Source: Leptospira ilyithenensis (GTDB lineage: Bacteria; Spirochaetota; Leptospiria; Leptospirales; Leptospiraceae). Taken from it: DNA of 64,000 nt. This document shows positions 8,451-16,739 of this stretch, piece by piece. The notes below the pieces were generated by a model. The model made no database searches, was not told the origin of the DNA, and saw only the letters and a program-made list of their open reading frames with translations. The position numbers and the translations under genes were made by a program. The stretch spans positions 248,001 through 312,000 of the forward strand of contig NZ_RQHV01000061.1 of the NCBI RefSeq assembly GCF_004771005.1, in the 5' to 3' direction. Numbering within the stretch: position 1 is the first letter of the stretch; each line of letters opens with the position of its first letter.

Positions 8451-8741
8451 CTAAGAATAAAAGGGAAGAAGGTAAAGAGATACGGACAAAACGAGCCCGA
8501 TCGTCCAGACGACGGATCTGAATCGGGTCAGGTCCGTGAGATAAAATACGGGGAATGCTTCTATGGAATTCTGATGAGCACCTAAAGCACGTTTGCCGAT
8601 TCCTGTTAGGCGGGCTTGCTGATCCCTGGGGTAATGATTGTCAGAGCCTCCTTCTTCTTTTGCCATGGCCAAGCTGACTGGAATTTTATTAATATAGATC
8701 AAAAGAAGAGAGAATAAAATACATACGTAAGGAATGGTCAT
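8451..8741 (-). CDS. MAPEG family membrane protein, internally shortened
   Basis: MAPEG proteins are small membrane proteins of eicosanoid and glutathione metabolism; the bacterial ones have mostly unknown roles. The N-terminal half is typical, with IPYVCILFSLLLIYINKIPV as key helix (residues 3-22), HYPRDQQARL and GKRALGAHQNSIEAFPVF. The C-terminal half with LTRFRSVVWTIGL is also typical. The usual length is about 130 residues; this one has 96. The stretch expected between them, which holds a transmembrane helix, is absent and the reading frame continues without a break. I infer an in-frame internal deletion of about 30 to 35 residues, so the fold may be lost. Confidence 0.75.
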   Translation of the reverse strand: MTIPYVCILFSLLLIYINKIPVSLAMAKEEGGSDNHYPRDQQARLTGIGKRALGAHQNSIEAFPVFYLTDLTRFRSVVWTIGLVLSVSLYLLPFYS

Positions 8742-8833
8742 GATACCCCTTGGATTTCATTATAAATCTTTAAAATGGAAAAGCGAAAGTCAAGTAAAGA
8801 AAGATTGGTGGGCGAGGGGTAGGATTTGATCTA

Positions 8834-8992
8834 TTTTTCCCCGCCCGATTTGGGAGGGGAACTACACCCGCCACCCAATGCATTCTCTTTATCATATCGC
8901 CTGTTCGTTGTAAAACGAACTTTGTTTTTTCTTAAATTTTATTCCAAAAAGTTCGCCTTTTTGCCTAGCCTGGTTCCTTGAGCGGGCCGAAC
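8834..8992. repeat. Dispersed structured repeat, copy 1
   Basis: This intergenic stretch shares several blocks, in the same order, with 11731-11982: a C-rich block (TTTTCCCCGCCCG), GGGAACTACAC followed by GCCACCCAATG, a hairpin, TAAATTTTATT, and AAAAAGTTCGCCTTTTTGCC, ending near GAGCGGGCCGA. The hairpin here is GTTCGTT-GTAA-AACGAAC (8903-8920). It lies between the shortened MAPEG gene and the 3' end of the glyoxalase II-like gene. No coding frame is convincing. Confidence 0.8.
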
Positions 8993-8998
8993 CGCCGT

Positions 8999-9793
8999 CT
9001 ACCAAGAGTCTCTGAGTTTACGCAGTCTGATAAAAAGTTCTTCTTCGGAAAGAGATTCCTTGCTTTCCAGTCTTTTGGAATTACGAACTGAGTCCTCATT
9101 CAGACGGAAGAACGGATTGATTTTTCTTTCCATTCCGAAATCGGATATTAAAAAATCAACATCCTTGGTCTTTCTTTCCATTAATGAACGAACTTCTGTT
9201 ACACTATGGTTCCCGGGTTCTATGGATTCGGAAAAACCTAAATTGTTTTCCCAATAGTCATGCCCCGGATAAAGCAATACTTCATCGGGGATGGAATAAA
9301 ATCTATTTTTGATAGTATGATACATTCGGGAAGGATTTCCGCCTCGAGTGCAATTTCCCACTCCGGCATTGAAAATCATATCTCCGCTAAATACGGAATG
9401 AGTGCCTGTTCGGGATTGTAAAGCGAAACAAAAATGGCAATCCGTATGTCCCGGTGTTTCCCAGGCTACGAGTGAGTCTCCTTCATTTTCAAAATAGACT
9501 CCTGATTCTTTGAGGATCTCGTCCATTCCCGGAATTTTGCCTCGCGCATCAGGATGGCCGAAGACAGTCGCTTTTGTCTCCTCTTTCAGTTCCAGATTTC
9601 CATGCACATGATCAGGATGTTCATGTGTATTCAAAATGGATTTGAGCTTCAACCCGAGTTTTTTCAAAGCAGTGACGATTTGTTTTGCATCGTAGGGGTC
9701 GACACAAACTGCTTCTCCGTTACGATCCGAATAGATCAAATACGAAAAATTCCGTAAAGGAGAAGAGGAGTATAGCTGCAATACGGACAGCAT
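8999..9793 (-). CDS. MBL-fold hydrolase, hydroxyacylglutathione hydrolase (GloB)-like
   Basis: A 264-residue metallo-beta-lactamase fold hydrolase. The signature THEHPDHVHG puts metal ligands at His57, His59, Asp61 and His62, and further ligands are in GHTDCHF near 115, FSGDMIF near 135 and PGHDYWENNLGF near 175. The last motif and the 80-residue helical C-terminal part are typical of glyoxalase II, which hydrolyses S-lactoylglutathione to lactate. Whether glutathione is the thiol in this organism is not shown by the sequence, so the substrate is inferred. The ATG at 9793 is two bases after the serA stop, so the two genes are probably co-transcribed. Confidence 0.85.
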   Translation of the reverse strand: MLSVLQLYSSSPLRNFSYLIYSDRNGEAVCVDPYDAKQIVTALKKLGLKLKSILNTHEHPDHVHGNLELKEETKATVFGHPDARGKIPGMDEILKESGVYFENEGDSLVAWETPGHTDCHFCFALQSRTGTHSVFSGDMIFNAGVGNCTRGGNPSRMYHTIKNRFYSIPDEVLLYPGHDYWENNLGFSESIEPGNHSVTEVRSLMERKTKDVDFLISDFGMERKINPFFRLNEDSVRNSKRLESKESLSEEELFIRLRKLRDSW

Positions 9794-9795
9794 AT

Positions 9796-11025
9796 CTAAT
9801 CCAAATAGAGAATCCTTGTTCGGATGGAATGTTGGTGTGCTTTGATTTTGTTTTTCAATTCATCTCCCAAATTTCTATCTATTTCCATTGATAAGTAACC
9901 AATGTTAGTGGAAGTGCTGAGATGTTGACTCAGTATATTTCCCCCCATTTCAGAAATGATGGAGTTGATGTCCCGTAGGAAGCCAGGTTGGTTTTTATGA
10001 ATATTCAGGATTCTGTGAAATCCGGGTTTCAAATTTCCAAGTTCGATATTTGGGAAATTTACAGAGAAGGTTGTTGAGCCGTTATTGATAAATTTGAGAA
10101 GCTTTTGAGCCACTTCGGTTCCAATATTTTTTTGTGCCTCTTCCGTAGATCCGCCTACATGAGGAGTTAAAATCACATTATTCAAACCTTGTAAGGGACT
10201 TTTGAACGGATCATCATTTGATTTCGGTTCTTCCGGATATACATCGATCCCCGCGCCGGCAATCCGTCCTGACTTCAAACCTTCCGCCAATGCTTCGATA
10301 TTGACTACTTTTCCGCGCGAAAGGTTGAGTAGGTAGGAGTGTGGCTTGATATGTTCCAAATGTTTTTTATCGAAAAGATTTTCGGTTTCTTCCGTTTCCG
10401 GTACATGAAAGGTAATAAAGTCAGCTTGTTGTAATAAGTCTTCGTATGTATCTACGGGACTTGCGTTTCCTAAGGGAAGTTTGGCGATTACATCGAAGAA
10501 AATCACTTTCATTCCCATGGATTCGGCCAATACGGAAACTTGAGAACCGATATGACCGTAACCTACGATGCCTAGGGTTTTGCCTCTGACTTCAAAACAT
10601 CCTTTGGCGATTTTATTCCATTTTCCCAAATGGACATCTCTAGACTGGTCAGTAGCCTTACGGGCAAGCATGATAATTTCAGCTATTACTAGTTCTGCGA
10701 CAGACCTTGTATTGCTATAAGGAGCATTGAATACCGGAACGGCTATTTTTTCCGCCCCTTCCAAATCCACCTGGTTTGTTCCGATGCAGAAACAACCTAT
10801 GGTGAGAAGACGGCGGGCATTAGCCAAAACCTTTGGCGTAACATTTGTTTTGCTGCGAATTCCCAGAATATGGATCTCGCCGATACGTTTCGCCAAATCG
10901 GCTTCGTCCAGAGCGTCTTTTTCCAATGTAACATCGAACCCGTCTTTTTTAAAGAGTTCGTAGGCATCTTTATGAATATTTTCGAGTAAAAGGACTTTTA
11001 TTTTTCCCTTGGGATAAGATATCAT
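9796..11025 (-). CDS. serA: D-3-phosphoglycerate dehydrogenase
   Basis: SerA oxidises 3-phosphoglycerate to 3-phosphohydroxypyruvate with NAD, the first step of serine synthesis. From the ATG at 11025 the protein is 409 residues, the same size as the short E. coli-type enzyme with one C-terminal ACT domain. The NAD-binding motif GIVGYGHIGSQ and the catalytic histidine in TPHVGGSTEEAQ are visible, and the last 80 residues (FHRILNIHKNQPGFLRDINS region) form the ACT domain that in relatives binds serine for feedback inhibition. The frame is open further upstream to 11235, but that region overlaps the divergent lipoprotein gene and does not look like SerA. Confidence 0.94.
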   Translation of the reverse strand: MISYPKGKIKVLLLENIHKDAYELFKKDGFDVTLEKDALDEADLAKRIGEIHILGIRSKTNVTPKVLANARRLLTIGCFCIGTNQVDLEGAEKIAVPVFNAPYSNTRSVAELVIAEIIMLARKATDQSRDVHLGKWNKIAKGCFEVRGKTLGIVGYGHIGSQVSVLAESMGMKVIFFDVIAKLPLGNASPVDTYEDLLQQADFITFHVPETEETENLFDKKHLEHIKPHSYLLNLSRGKVVNIEALAEGLKSGRIAGAGIDVYPEEPKSNDDPFKSPLQGLNNVILTPHVGGSTEEAQKNIGTEVAQKLLKFINNGSTTFSVNFPNIELGNLKPGFHRILNIHKNQPGFLRDINSIISEMGGNILSQHLSTSTNIGYLSMEIDRNLGDELKNKIKAHQHSIRTRILYLD

Positions 11026-11083
11026 ATAAGAACAGGATTTTTTTCTTTGCGAAACCTTGCATCTCGAAAAACCTGAAAATGAT

Positions 11084-11635
11084 ATGGAAAGAAATGACAA
11101 GAAAGACCGGTTCCTAGCTTTAATCATTGGTTTGCTCGTATTCAGTTTCATCGGCTGTTCCAGCTCCAAATCCTTTGTAATCCAACACGAACCCAGTTTG
11201 GAGCAGATCACTGCGGAATCCGAAGAAACCTGCATCGGCAGCAGACTTTATTTTTTTTCAGGCAGACCTTGCATTAAGTTGAAAGGAGAAAAGGACAATA
11301 ATTCGGGTGTTACCCAGTATTTCCTTCGTTATGAAATAGGTAGCTTTGACGTAGATCTGGCTTTGGGAACTTCCTTAAAAATCGGTGATACTTGGTTCAA
11401 TTTGAAAAAATCCTCAACGGATTATTCCAATACGATCGTTGTGAGTTCCCTTTTGGAATCCGAAGTTTTGAATGCAATTGCGAACGGAAGATCGTTTGTT
11501 GTCAGTTATACGAACCGTGCAAAAACGGAAAATTATACTTTGACTGGTTCACAAGGAACTCATTTGAAAGAAGGGCTCATTCGACTGCAAAGACTTTTGG
11601 AATCCGAACAAAAGATGGTAATTCAGAAAAAATAG
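11084..11635 (+). CDS. Hypothetical lipoprotein
   Basis: A 183-residue protein with a lipoprotein signal peptide: a charged start (MERNDKKDR), a hydrophobic core (FLALIIGLLVFSF) and the lipobox FIGC, then a Ser-rich tether (SSSKSF). The mature part has several aromatic beta-strand-like segments and a Cys pair (ETC and RPC near residues 50-65). I do not recognise a domain. A longer frame from 11057 exists, but the ATG at 11084 gives the better signal peptide. It is divergent from serA and followed by repeat copy 2. Confidence 0.75.
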   Translation: MERNDKKDRFLALIIGLLVFSFIGCSSSKSFVIQHEPSLEQITAESEETCIGSRLYFFSGRPCIKLKGEKDNNSGVTQYFLRYEIGSFDVDLALGTSLKIGDTWFNLKKSSTDYSNTIVVSSLLESEVLNAIANGRSFVVSYTNRAKTENYTLTGSQGTHLKEGLIRLQRLLESEQKMVIQKK

Positions 11636-11985
11636 TTTTAGATTCTTCTTTTAAAAAGATAAGAGGTGAGATCGGCACTCACTGAGTTTAGGAGCGCGTG
11701 AGAAGAGTGGAGACTGATTTTTGCAATTCTATTTTCCCCGCCCGGAGATCAGCTTTGCTGATGATTCTTCGAATACTTCTTCGCTTCTATTGGCGCGCGA
11801 AGAAGGGGCTGGGAACTACACGCCACCCAATGTGTTCCTTTTACCACATCACCTTTACATTGTAAAGCGAAGCTGTTATTTCTGTAAATTTTATTTCAAA
11901 AAGTTCGCCTTTTTGCCAAGTCATATCTCAGCGAGAGAAACTCTTCTCATAAAAAGATAAGAAACAGGAAGGAGCGGACCGACTT
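11636..11985. repeat. Dispersed structured repeat, copy 2, in convergent gap
   Basis: The core of this 350-base gap, 11731-11982, is the second copy of the element at 8834-8992. It keeps TTTTCCCCGCCCG, GGGAACTACAC, GCCACCCAATG, TAAATTTTATTTC and AAAAAGTTCGCCTTTTTGCC. A 67-base variable segment between the C-rich block and GGGAACTACAC contains two hairpins, ATCAGC-TTT-GCTGAT and CTTCTTCG...CGAAGAAG. The central hairpin is CTTTACA-T-TGTAAAG, different in sequence from copy 1 but again perfect. It lies downstream of lysS on the minus strand. A 79-codon open frame across it has no family resemblance and is disregarded. Confidence 0.78.
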
Positions 11986-13485
11986 TTATTCGGGTCTCAT
12001 CAAAGGAAACAAAATCGTATCTCTGATGGAATGAGAGTCGGTAAGTAACATCACCAAACGATCGATCCCGATTCCCAAACCGCCTGTAGGTGGTAGACCG
12101 AATTCCAAAGCGCGTATATAATCTTCGTCCATCATAAATGCTTCATCGTCTCCGGCTTCTCTTTGTTTTACCTGCTCTTCAAATCTCTCTCTTTGATCGA
12201 AAGGATCATTTAACTCGGTAAATGCGTTTCCGATTTCCCTGCCTGCAACATAAGGCTCGAATCGTTCCACATAACGTGGATCATCTTCCCTCGATTTGGC
12301 GAGAGGAGAAAGTTCTTTGGGAAAATCAGTGATAAAGATCGGTTGTATCAGATTCGGTTCCACGAGGGCGCTGAAAACTTCGTCACATACTTTCCAGATG
12401 GATACGGAGTCATCCGCGTCCACTTTCACTGCTTTCGCTTTTTCTTTCGCTTCTGCGAGACTAGTTACCTTACTGAAATCGATTCCGGAATATTCGTTGA
12501 TGATATCCACATAACGCACGCGTTTCCAAGGGGGAGTGATGTCGATCATCTCTTTGTCGTAAGCGAATTTCAAACCTTTGCCGATGGATTCTGCAACGGA
12601 TACGATCATATTTTCGGTAAGCTTTAGCATCGCTTCCATATCACCGAATGCCATATAGGCTTCCATCATTGTGAATTCAGGATTGTGTTTTGTTGAGGTG
12701 CCTTCATTTCTGAAGTTTCGGTTGAGTTCGAATACTCGGTCAAGTCCACCCACAATCAATCGTTTGAGATACAGCTCAGGTGCAATTCTGAGAAATAAAT
12801 CCATATCTAAAGTATTATGATGTGTGATGAAAGGCCTTGCAGCAGCTCCGCCTGCGATGGACTGCATCATGGGAGTTTCAACTTCCAGAAATCCTTCATT
12901 GGTTAAAAACTTTCTAATCTCAGATACGATTCTGGAACGCATCTTGAAAGTTTCTCTCACGGAATCATTTACTACCAGGTCCACATAACGCATTCTATAA
13001 CGTTGTTCTACATCCGAGAACGCATCATAGATCACCCCGTCCTTTTCCTTTACAACGGGAAGAGGGCGGATACATTTTGCAAGCAATTGAACGGATGTTA
13101 AATGGAGAGTCGTTTCTCCTTTCTGGGTTTGAAAGAGCCAACCTTCCACTCCGATCCAGTCTCCCAGATCCAATGATTTGAAGAGGGAATAATTTTCTTC
13201 GCCCAAATCATCTCTGGTTGCATAGAGTTGAATGGTTCCTTCCTTGTCTTTAAGATGTGCGAATGAGGCTTTCCCCATAACACGTTTCGCGTGGAGTCTT
13301 CCGCCTAATTTGAAACTTTTTTTCTCGGAACCTTCAGGCTCCGGTTGAAAAGAATGAACTAGTGAGCTTGAATGAGAATTGGGAAAAAAGCGCAACGGAT
13401 AGGGATTGATTCCCTTAGCTTTCCAATCTTTGATTTTTTGAATGCGTTGCCCAACGAGCTCGTTTGTGTCTTTTATATCATCCAT
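11986..13485 (-). CDS. lysS: Lysyl-tRNA synthetase, class II
   Basis: This enzyme charges tRNA-Lys with lysine. It is a class II synthetase of 499 residues with an N-terminal OB-fold anticodon-binding domain (about residues 55-160) and the catalytic core. Class II motif 1 is around [21 protein letters not shown], of which the key part is EVETPMMQ; motif 2 contains [20 protein letters not shown] in its FRNEG...HNPEFT pattern; and motif 3 is [14 protein letters not shown] close to the C-terminus. Length and motifs match the bacterial lysS type. The start codon directly abuts the stop of the upstream YdcF-like gene, suggesting coupling. Confidence 0.97.
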   Translation of the reverse strand: MDDIKDTNELVGQRIQKIKDWKAKGINPYPLRFFPNSHSSSLVHSFQPEPEGSEKKSFKLGGRLHAKRVMGKASFAHLKDKEGTIQLYATRDDLGEENYSLFKSLDLGDWIGVEGWLFQTQKGETTLHLTSVQLLAKCIRPLPVVKEKDGVIYDAFSDVEQRYRMRYVDLVVNDSVRETFKMRSRIVSEIRKFLTNEGFLEVETPMMQSIAGGAAARPFITHHNTLDMDLFLRIAPELYLKRLIVGGLDRVFELNRNFRNEGTSTKHNPEFTMMEAYMAFGDMEAMLKLTENMIVSVAESIGKGLKFAYDKEMIDITPPWKRVRYVDIINEYSGIDFSKVTSLAEAKEKAKAVKVDADDSVSIWKVCDEVFSALVEPNLIQPIFITDFPKELSPLAKSREDDPRYVERFEPYVAGREIGNAFTELNDPFDQRERFEEQVKQREAGDDEAFMMDEDYIRALEFGLPPTGGLGIGIDRLVMLLTDSHSIRDTILFPLMRPE

Positions 13486-14118
13486 TTAGATGACCCCTCG
13501 AAAAATAGAATAGATATATCGTAAAAATTCAAGTGATACTTCCCTAAAGCCCGGCTCTGATAAAAACCAATTTGTTACGCTAAGCTCGGAAGGGAAAGGA
13601 TAAGCCGAAATCTGCAAAGGAAGAGAAGCTAAGTTTTTTTGGTATGTTTTCAGAATGCGTTTGGTTTCAAATTCGCGTGCCAAAATCAAAACCGATTTCA
13701 GATTGTCCGAAACAACCAATTTCAAAATATTTTTTGCCGCTTCATCCGTATCTCCCAATTTGTTCGAAGAGATTTTAACAATCTGAACGGAGTTCGGAGG
13801 AACTTGGAAAGAAACCAGTTGAAGCAAAATCCGATCCTCTCGTTCTTTGGAACCTAGAAGGGATGAATCCCCATCATCACGAACAACTAATATCAGTTTG
13901 GTGAAAGTCTGTTTTTGATACAAAGACGCGATCTGTTTTAAAAATTTTTTAGAAGGAATGGGAGAGGTTTCCAAAACAGCAATATCGGATTTATGATACG
14001 GCTCCGAAGTTTTCAACCAGTAGGGCGCAGAAATAAACAATCCGAGTAAAATAAAAATAGGAGATAAAAATCCGAAGGCGAACAATTTCAATCGGAATGT
14101 AAGATCTGATACTTGCAT
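13486..14118 (-). CDS. YdcF/DUF218-like membrane-anchored protein
   Basis: A 210-residue protein with one N-terminal membrane helix (about residues 9-32, FAFGFLSPIFILLGLFISA) followed by an alpha/beta domain facing away from the cytoplasm. The pattern of short strands and the SDIAVLET, RDDGDSS and DTDEAAKNI segments resemble the DUF218 (YdcF/SanA/ElyC) family, whose members take part in envelope processes. The usual GG motif after the first strand is not obvious, so the family call is tentative. It lies upstream of lysS with no gap and downstream of tRNA-Leu, which is on the other strand. Confidence 0.6.
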   Translation of the reverse strand: MQVSDLTFRLKLFAFGFLSPIFILLGLFISAPYWLKTSEPYHKSDIAVLETSPIPSKKFLKQIASLYQKQTFTKLILVVRDDGDSSLLGSKEREDRILLQLVSFQVPPNSVQIVKISSNKLGDTDEAAKNILKLVVSDNLKSVLILAREFETKRILKTYQKNLASLPLQISAYPFPSELSVTNWFLSEPGFREVSLEFLRYIYSIFRGVI

Positions 14119-14178
14119 GGGACTCTTCTCAACCTTACACGGTGAGGTAAGGGGTGTGACAAGATAAAATTGATCTCC

Positions 14179-14206
14179 TTGACGAAAGAGAGGTTTTTCT
14201 TACCCT
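14179..14206 (+). promoter_or_regulatory. Predicted promoter of tRNA-Leu
   Basis: A -35 TTGACG (14179-14184) and -10 TACCCT (14201-14206) with 16-base spacing sit 21 bases before the tRNA. The same TTGAC-N16-TACC(A/C)T-GGC layout precedes tRNA-Asp. Confidence 0.6.
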
Positions 14207-14227
14207 GGCAGATAAACAAATCATCTC

Positions 14228-14309
14228 GCTCGGATGGTGGAATTGGTAGACACGCTACTTTGAGGTGGTAGTGCCGCAAGGTGTGGGGGTTCGAGTCCCC
14301 CTTCGAGCA
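14228..14309 (+). tRNA. tRNA-Leu (anticodon GAG)
   Basis: An 82-base tRNA with acceptor stem GCTCGGA/TTCGAGC, the anticodon stem CTACT/GGTAG enclosing the loop TTGAGGT (anticodon GAG), a long class II variable arm (TGCCGCAAGGTGT) and a T arm GGGGG-TTCGAGT-CCCCC. The long variable arm and anticodon both indicate leucine. The CCA end is not encoded. It reads CUC/CUU codons. Confidence 0.96.
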
Positions 14310-14865
14310 AAGAAATCCCCGTATCACAATCTAATTTTTGTTAACTTAAGGAAACTTGGGGCTCAAACAGTTTTGCGATCCAAGAATCGTGACCCGTAGG
14401 GAACGATTCGTAGGTTTCGAGGACAGGGATGTCCTCGAAAAAGCAAAACCGTGCCTCGGATCGTTGCCGCAAATGATTTGCGGCAGAGGAGAGGGCGAGT
14501 CCCCCGTTCTTTGCAAAGAAACCTCCGCTACTTTCTGTTTTTTCGGGCGAGTCCCCGGACCTTCTCCCAAAATTCTTCATTAGTTTTCTGTTTGGCGGTA
14601 TATCCTTTTTCGTAACGGGGACCTGGCTACTCCGGGCTCCGCTTACGCTCCGGTCGCAAAAGGGTTTTGCGACCAAGCCCTACGTATCCATCTCGCGGGA
14701 AGATAATTTTCTCCGATAGGAAATGATTTTTGTCTCCGAAATTTCCGAGTTTTCTGGGTATAAGTATATTTCGAACTGTAAATAAATTTTTTCTGGTTTC
14801 CTTTTTTCTATAAACCTTTAGTAATTATCCCCTAAGAGTACCCGGTGTTTGGGGTTCCAATAGAA
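14310..14865. repeat. Hairpin-rich non-coding block after tRNA-Leu
   Basis: There is no convincing gene in this 556-base stretch, although GC-rich palindromes leave several frames open on both strands. It holds: a hairpin GAATCGT...ACGATTC (14384-14409), a perfect 11-base-pair hairpin with GGGA loop (14415-14440), GCCGCAAA-TGA-TTTGCGGC (14466-14484), a 12-base direct repeat GGGCGAGTCCCC at 14493 and 14545, and GGTCGCAAAA-GGG-TTTTGCGACC (14652-14674). An outer pairing GTTTTGC (14370-14376) with GCAAAAC (14443-14449) would close the first two hairpins into one branched unit. From about 14700 the sequence becomes AT-rich and probably contains the promoter of the next gene. Confidence 0.8.
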
Positions 14866-16626
14866 ATGATCAAGAAATTTCATTTATTATTTGTTATCCT
14901 TAGTAGCATTTTATTTTGCAAATCTCCGGCTATGAACAACGCCTGCGATTTTAATGCAGAAGCCTATCAGGAGCTATCCGTTTTCCGTACTTTGTTCGGA
15001 CTAACTGCAGGCCCTTGCTTTTCCGTTTTTTTTTCACAAGGTTCTGCGGTTCCTCCTAACATAACAGGCTTTGGTACTTCTACCGCCCAATTGAGGTTGA
15101 TTCCTTTGGCAACGGTTCGACTTCTTCCCGTATATACGGGTGAAGTATCTTCCTGGACACTTTCCGCATCTTTGCCTACAGGATTGACATTCAACCAGAT
15201 CACAGGTGATATTTCCGGAACTGTTCCTTCCATTTCCGGAGGAATGCCTTCTGTGAATTATACAATCACTGCCTCAAATTCCTACGGAAGTTCTTCCTAT
15301 ATTTTTCCTTTGCAAATACTTGCCTCGGGAGATATCGTATGGACCAAGTTAATCGGTGTAAGCGGATCGAATACTTCCTCTACGAATAACGGAATTGCAT
15401 ATGATTCCGCCACCAAGAGCGTATATCTCTCAGGCATGAGCACAGGAGGAGGGAATCTGGACGGGGAGGTTAATTCCGCACTATCTGGCTGGTCTTCAGC
15501 GTTTGTTTCCCGTTATTCGGCAGATGGTGTGCGTGCATGGACTCGGCTGACGGGATTCGGAACAGCCACGATCAATATTTTCGCAGGACAGATAACGGTT
15601 GATAACTCGGGAAATGTGCTTTGGGCAACTTTTGCAAATACTCAATCCAGCGGACTTTCTATCACAGTGGATGGAAATTTAGTGAATGCTGCATCAAGAA
15701 TTCCTTTGGTGACGAAATACGATAAGGATGGAAATCGAATCTGGACCCGTTCCCGGAGTTCTTCCGTTAACGGAGTACTCGTAGGAATCGGAACGGATGG
15801 CAGCGGTAATGTTTTTGCAGCAGGCGGTTTGTATGCCCCTGCTATGGACGGTCAGACAAATACCGGCTGGACGGATAGCGGTCTTGTATTGATGAAACAT
15901 GACTCCTCTGGCAATTGGACTTCCGGAAACACTGCGGTGATTGCGAGCTCTGTTAGTAGTTCCAGCCAACATGTGGAGGCAATGGCCGTGGGAATGGATA
16001 GTTTGGGAAATGCGTATTTGGTTGGATATTCCAGAGCTGCTTCTCTTTGTGCAGCGGTAAGCGCGCAAACCTCCATACTTTTGTTTAAATATATCAATAA
16101 CATGGCTTATGCGGGGTGCCAGGGCTCTGGTGTCTCCGGTTCCGATTCCAACGGATACGGAATTGCGATTGATTCTTCTGATAATATTTACCTCTCAGGT
16201 GATACTCTTGGCAACCTGGACGCGATCGCTAAGACCGGAACTCAGGATGCGGTTCTAATCAAATACAACTCTTCTATGGTCAAACAATTTACCCGATTGT
16301 ACGGAGTGGCAGCCGGCACTACTATTTCCTATTCTGTCGCCGTTGATAGTTCCGGAAACATATATATGACCGGTAGCACGACAGGAAATTTGAATGGGCA
16401 GACCAAATCGGGTATCCAAGACGCGTTTGTTATGAAATTGGATTCTTTGGGAAATGTTCTATGGACGAAACTGCTTGGTGTTGGAACGAAAACCTCTTTC
16501 GGAAGTGGCGTTGTACTTGATTCCGACGGAGCGATCTATATCGCCGGTTATACGGATGGCAATCTAAACGGAGAGACCAATGTAGGCACGAATCAATCTC
16601 TCTTTCTTGTTAAGATCGTAAAATAG
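14866..16626 (+). CDS. Lipoprotein with Ig-like domain and SBBP beta-propeller repeats
   Basis: A 586-residue surface or periplasmic lipoprotein. The signal peptide MIKKFHLLFVILSSILFC ends in a lipobox with the Cys at residue 18. Residues 60-155 form a putative Ig/cadherin-like domain with the pattern LPTGLTFNQITGDISGTVPS, whose key part is GLTFN..TG.ISGTP-like. From about 160 to the end there are repeated blades with the consensus (G)N(I/V)Y.(T/S)G.T.GNL.G.T..G..DAF(V/L).K, as in NIYMTGSTTGNLNG, which is the SBBP beta-propeller repeat. Such proteins are common in Leptospira; ligands are unknown. A GTG at 14845 would also open the frame, but the ATG at 14866 gives the correct signal peptide. 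Confidence 0.85.
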   Translation: MIKKFHLLFVILSSILFCKSPAMNNACDFNAEAYQELSVFRTLFGLTAGPCFSVFFSQGSAVPPNITGFGTSTAQLRLIPLATVRLLPVYTGEVSSWTLSASLPTGLTFNQITGDISGTVPSISGGMPSVNYTITASNSYGSSSYIFPLQILASGDIVWTKLIGVSGSNTSSTNNGIAYDSATKSVYLSGMSTGGGNLDGEVNSALSGWSSAFVSRYSADGVRAWTRLTGFGTATINIFAGQITVDNSGNVLWATFANTQSSGLSITVDGNLVNAASRIPLVTKYDKDGNRIWTRSRSSSVNGVLVGIGTDGSGNVFAAGGLYAPAMDGQTNTGWTDSGLVLMKHDSSGNWTSGNTAVIASSVSSSSQHVEAMAVGMDSLGNAYLVGYSRAASLCAAVSAQTSILLFKYINNMAYAGCQGSGVSGSDSNGYGIAIDSSDNIYLSGDTLGNLDAIAKTGTQDAVLIKYNSSMVKQFTRLYGVAAGTTISYSVAVDSSGNIYMTGSTTGNLNGQTKSGIQDAFVMKLDSLGNVLWTKLLGVGTKTSFGSGVVLDSDGAIYIAGYTDGNLNGETNVGTNQSLFLVKIVK

Positions 16627-16739
16627 GTTTTGTTCGATTGGGCGGGGATAGTATTCTAAAAACTCCACCACGTTGCTTTTCAGTGATACAAATGTAATCC
16701 GTAAAATCCGAGGCGCCCGTGCGCAAAATTAAAACCAAG

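Noticed and set aside
8903..8920. Integron attC site within the first dispersed repeat
   Set aside because: The hairpin lacks the paired GTTRRRY/RYYYAAC boxes, and there is no integrase or cassette array.
14341..14676. Open frames of 111, 75 and 74 codons in the block after tRNA-Leu
   Set aside because: They run through perfect palindromes and exist on both strands because stop codons are rare there; no protein family is recognisable.
16631..16650. Third copy of the 8834/11731 repeat suggested by GATTGGGCGGGGAT
   Set aside because: Only the short G-rich block matches the inverse of the C-rich block; none of the other conserved blocks follows.
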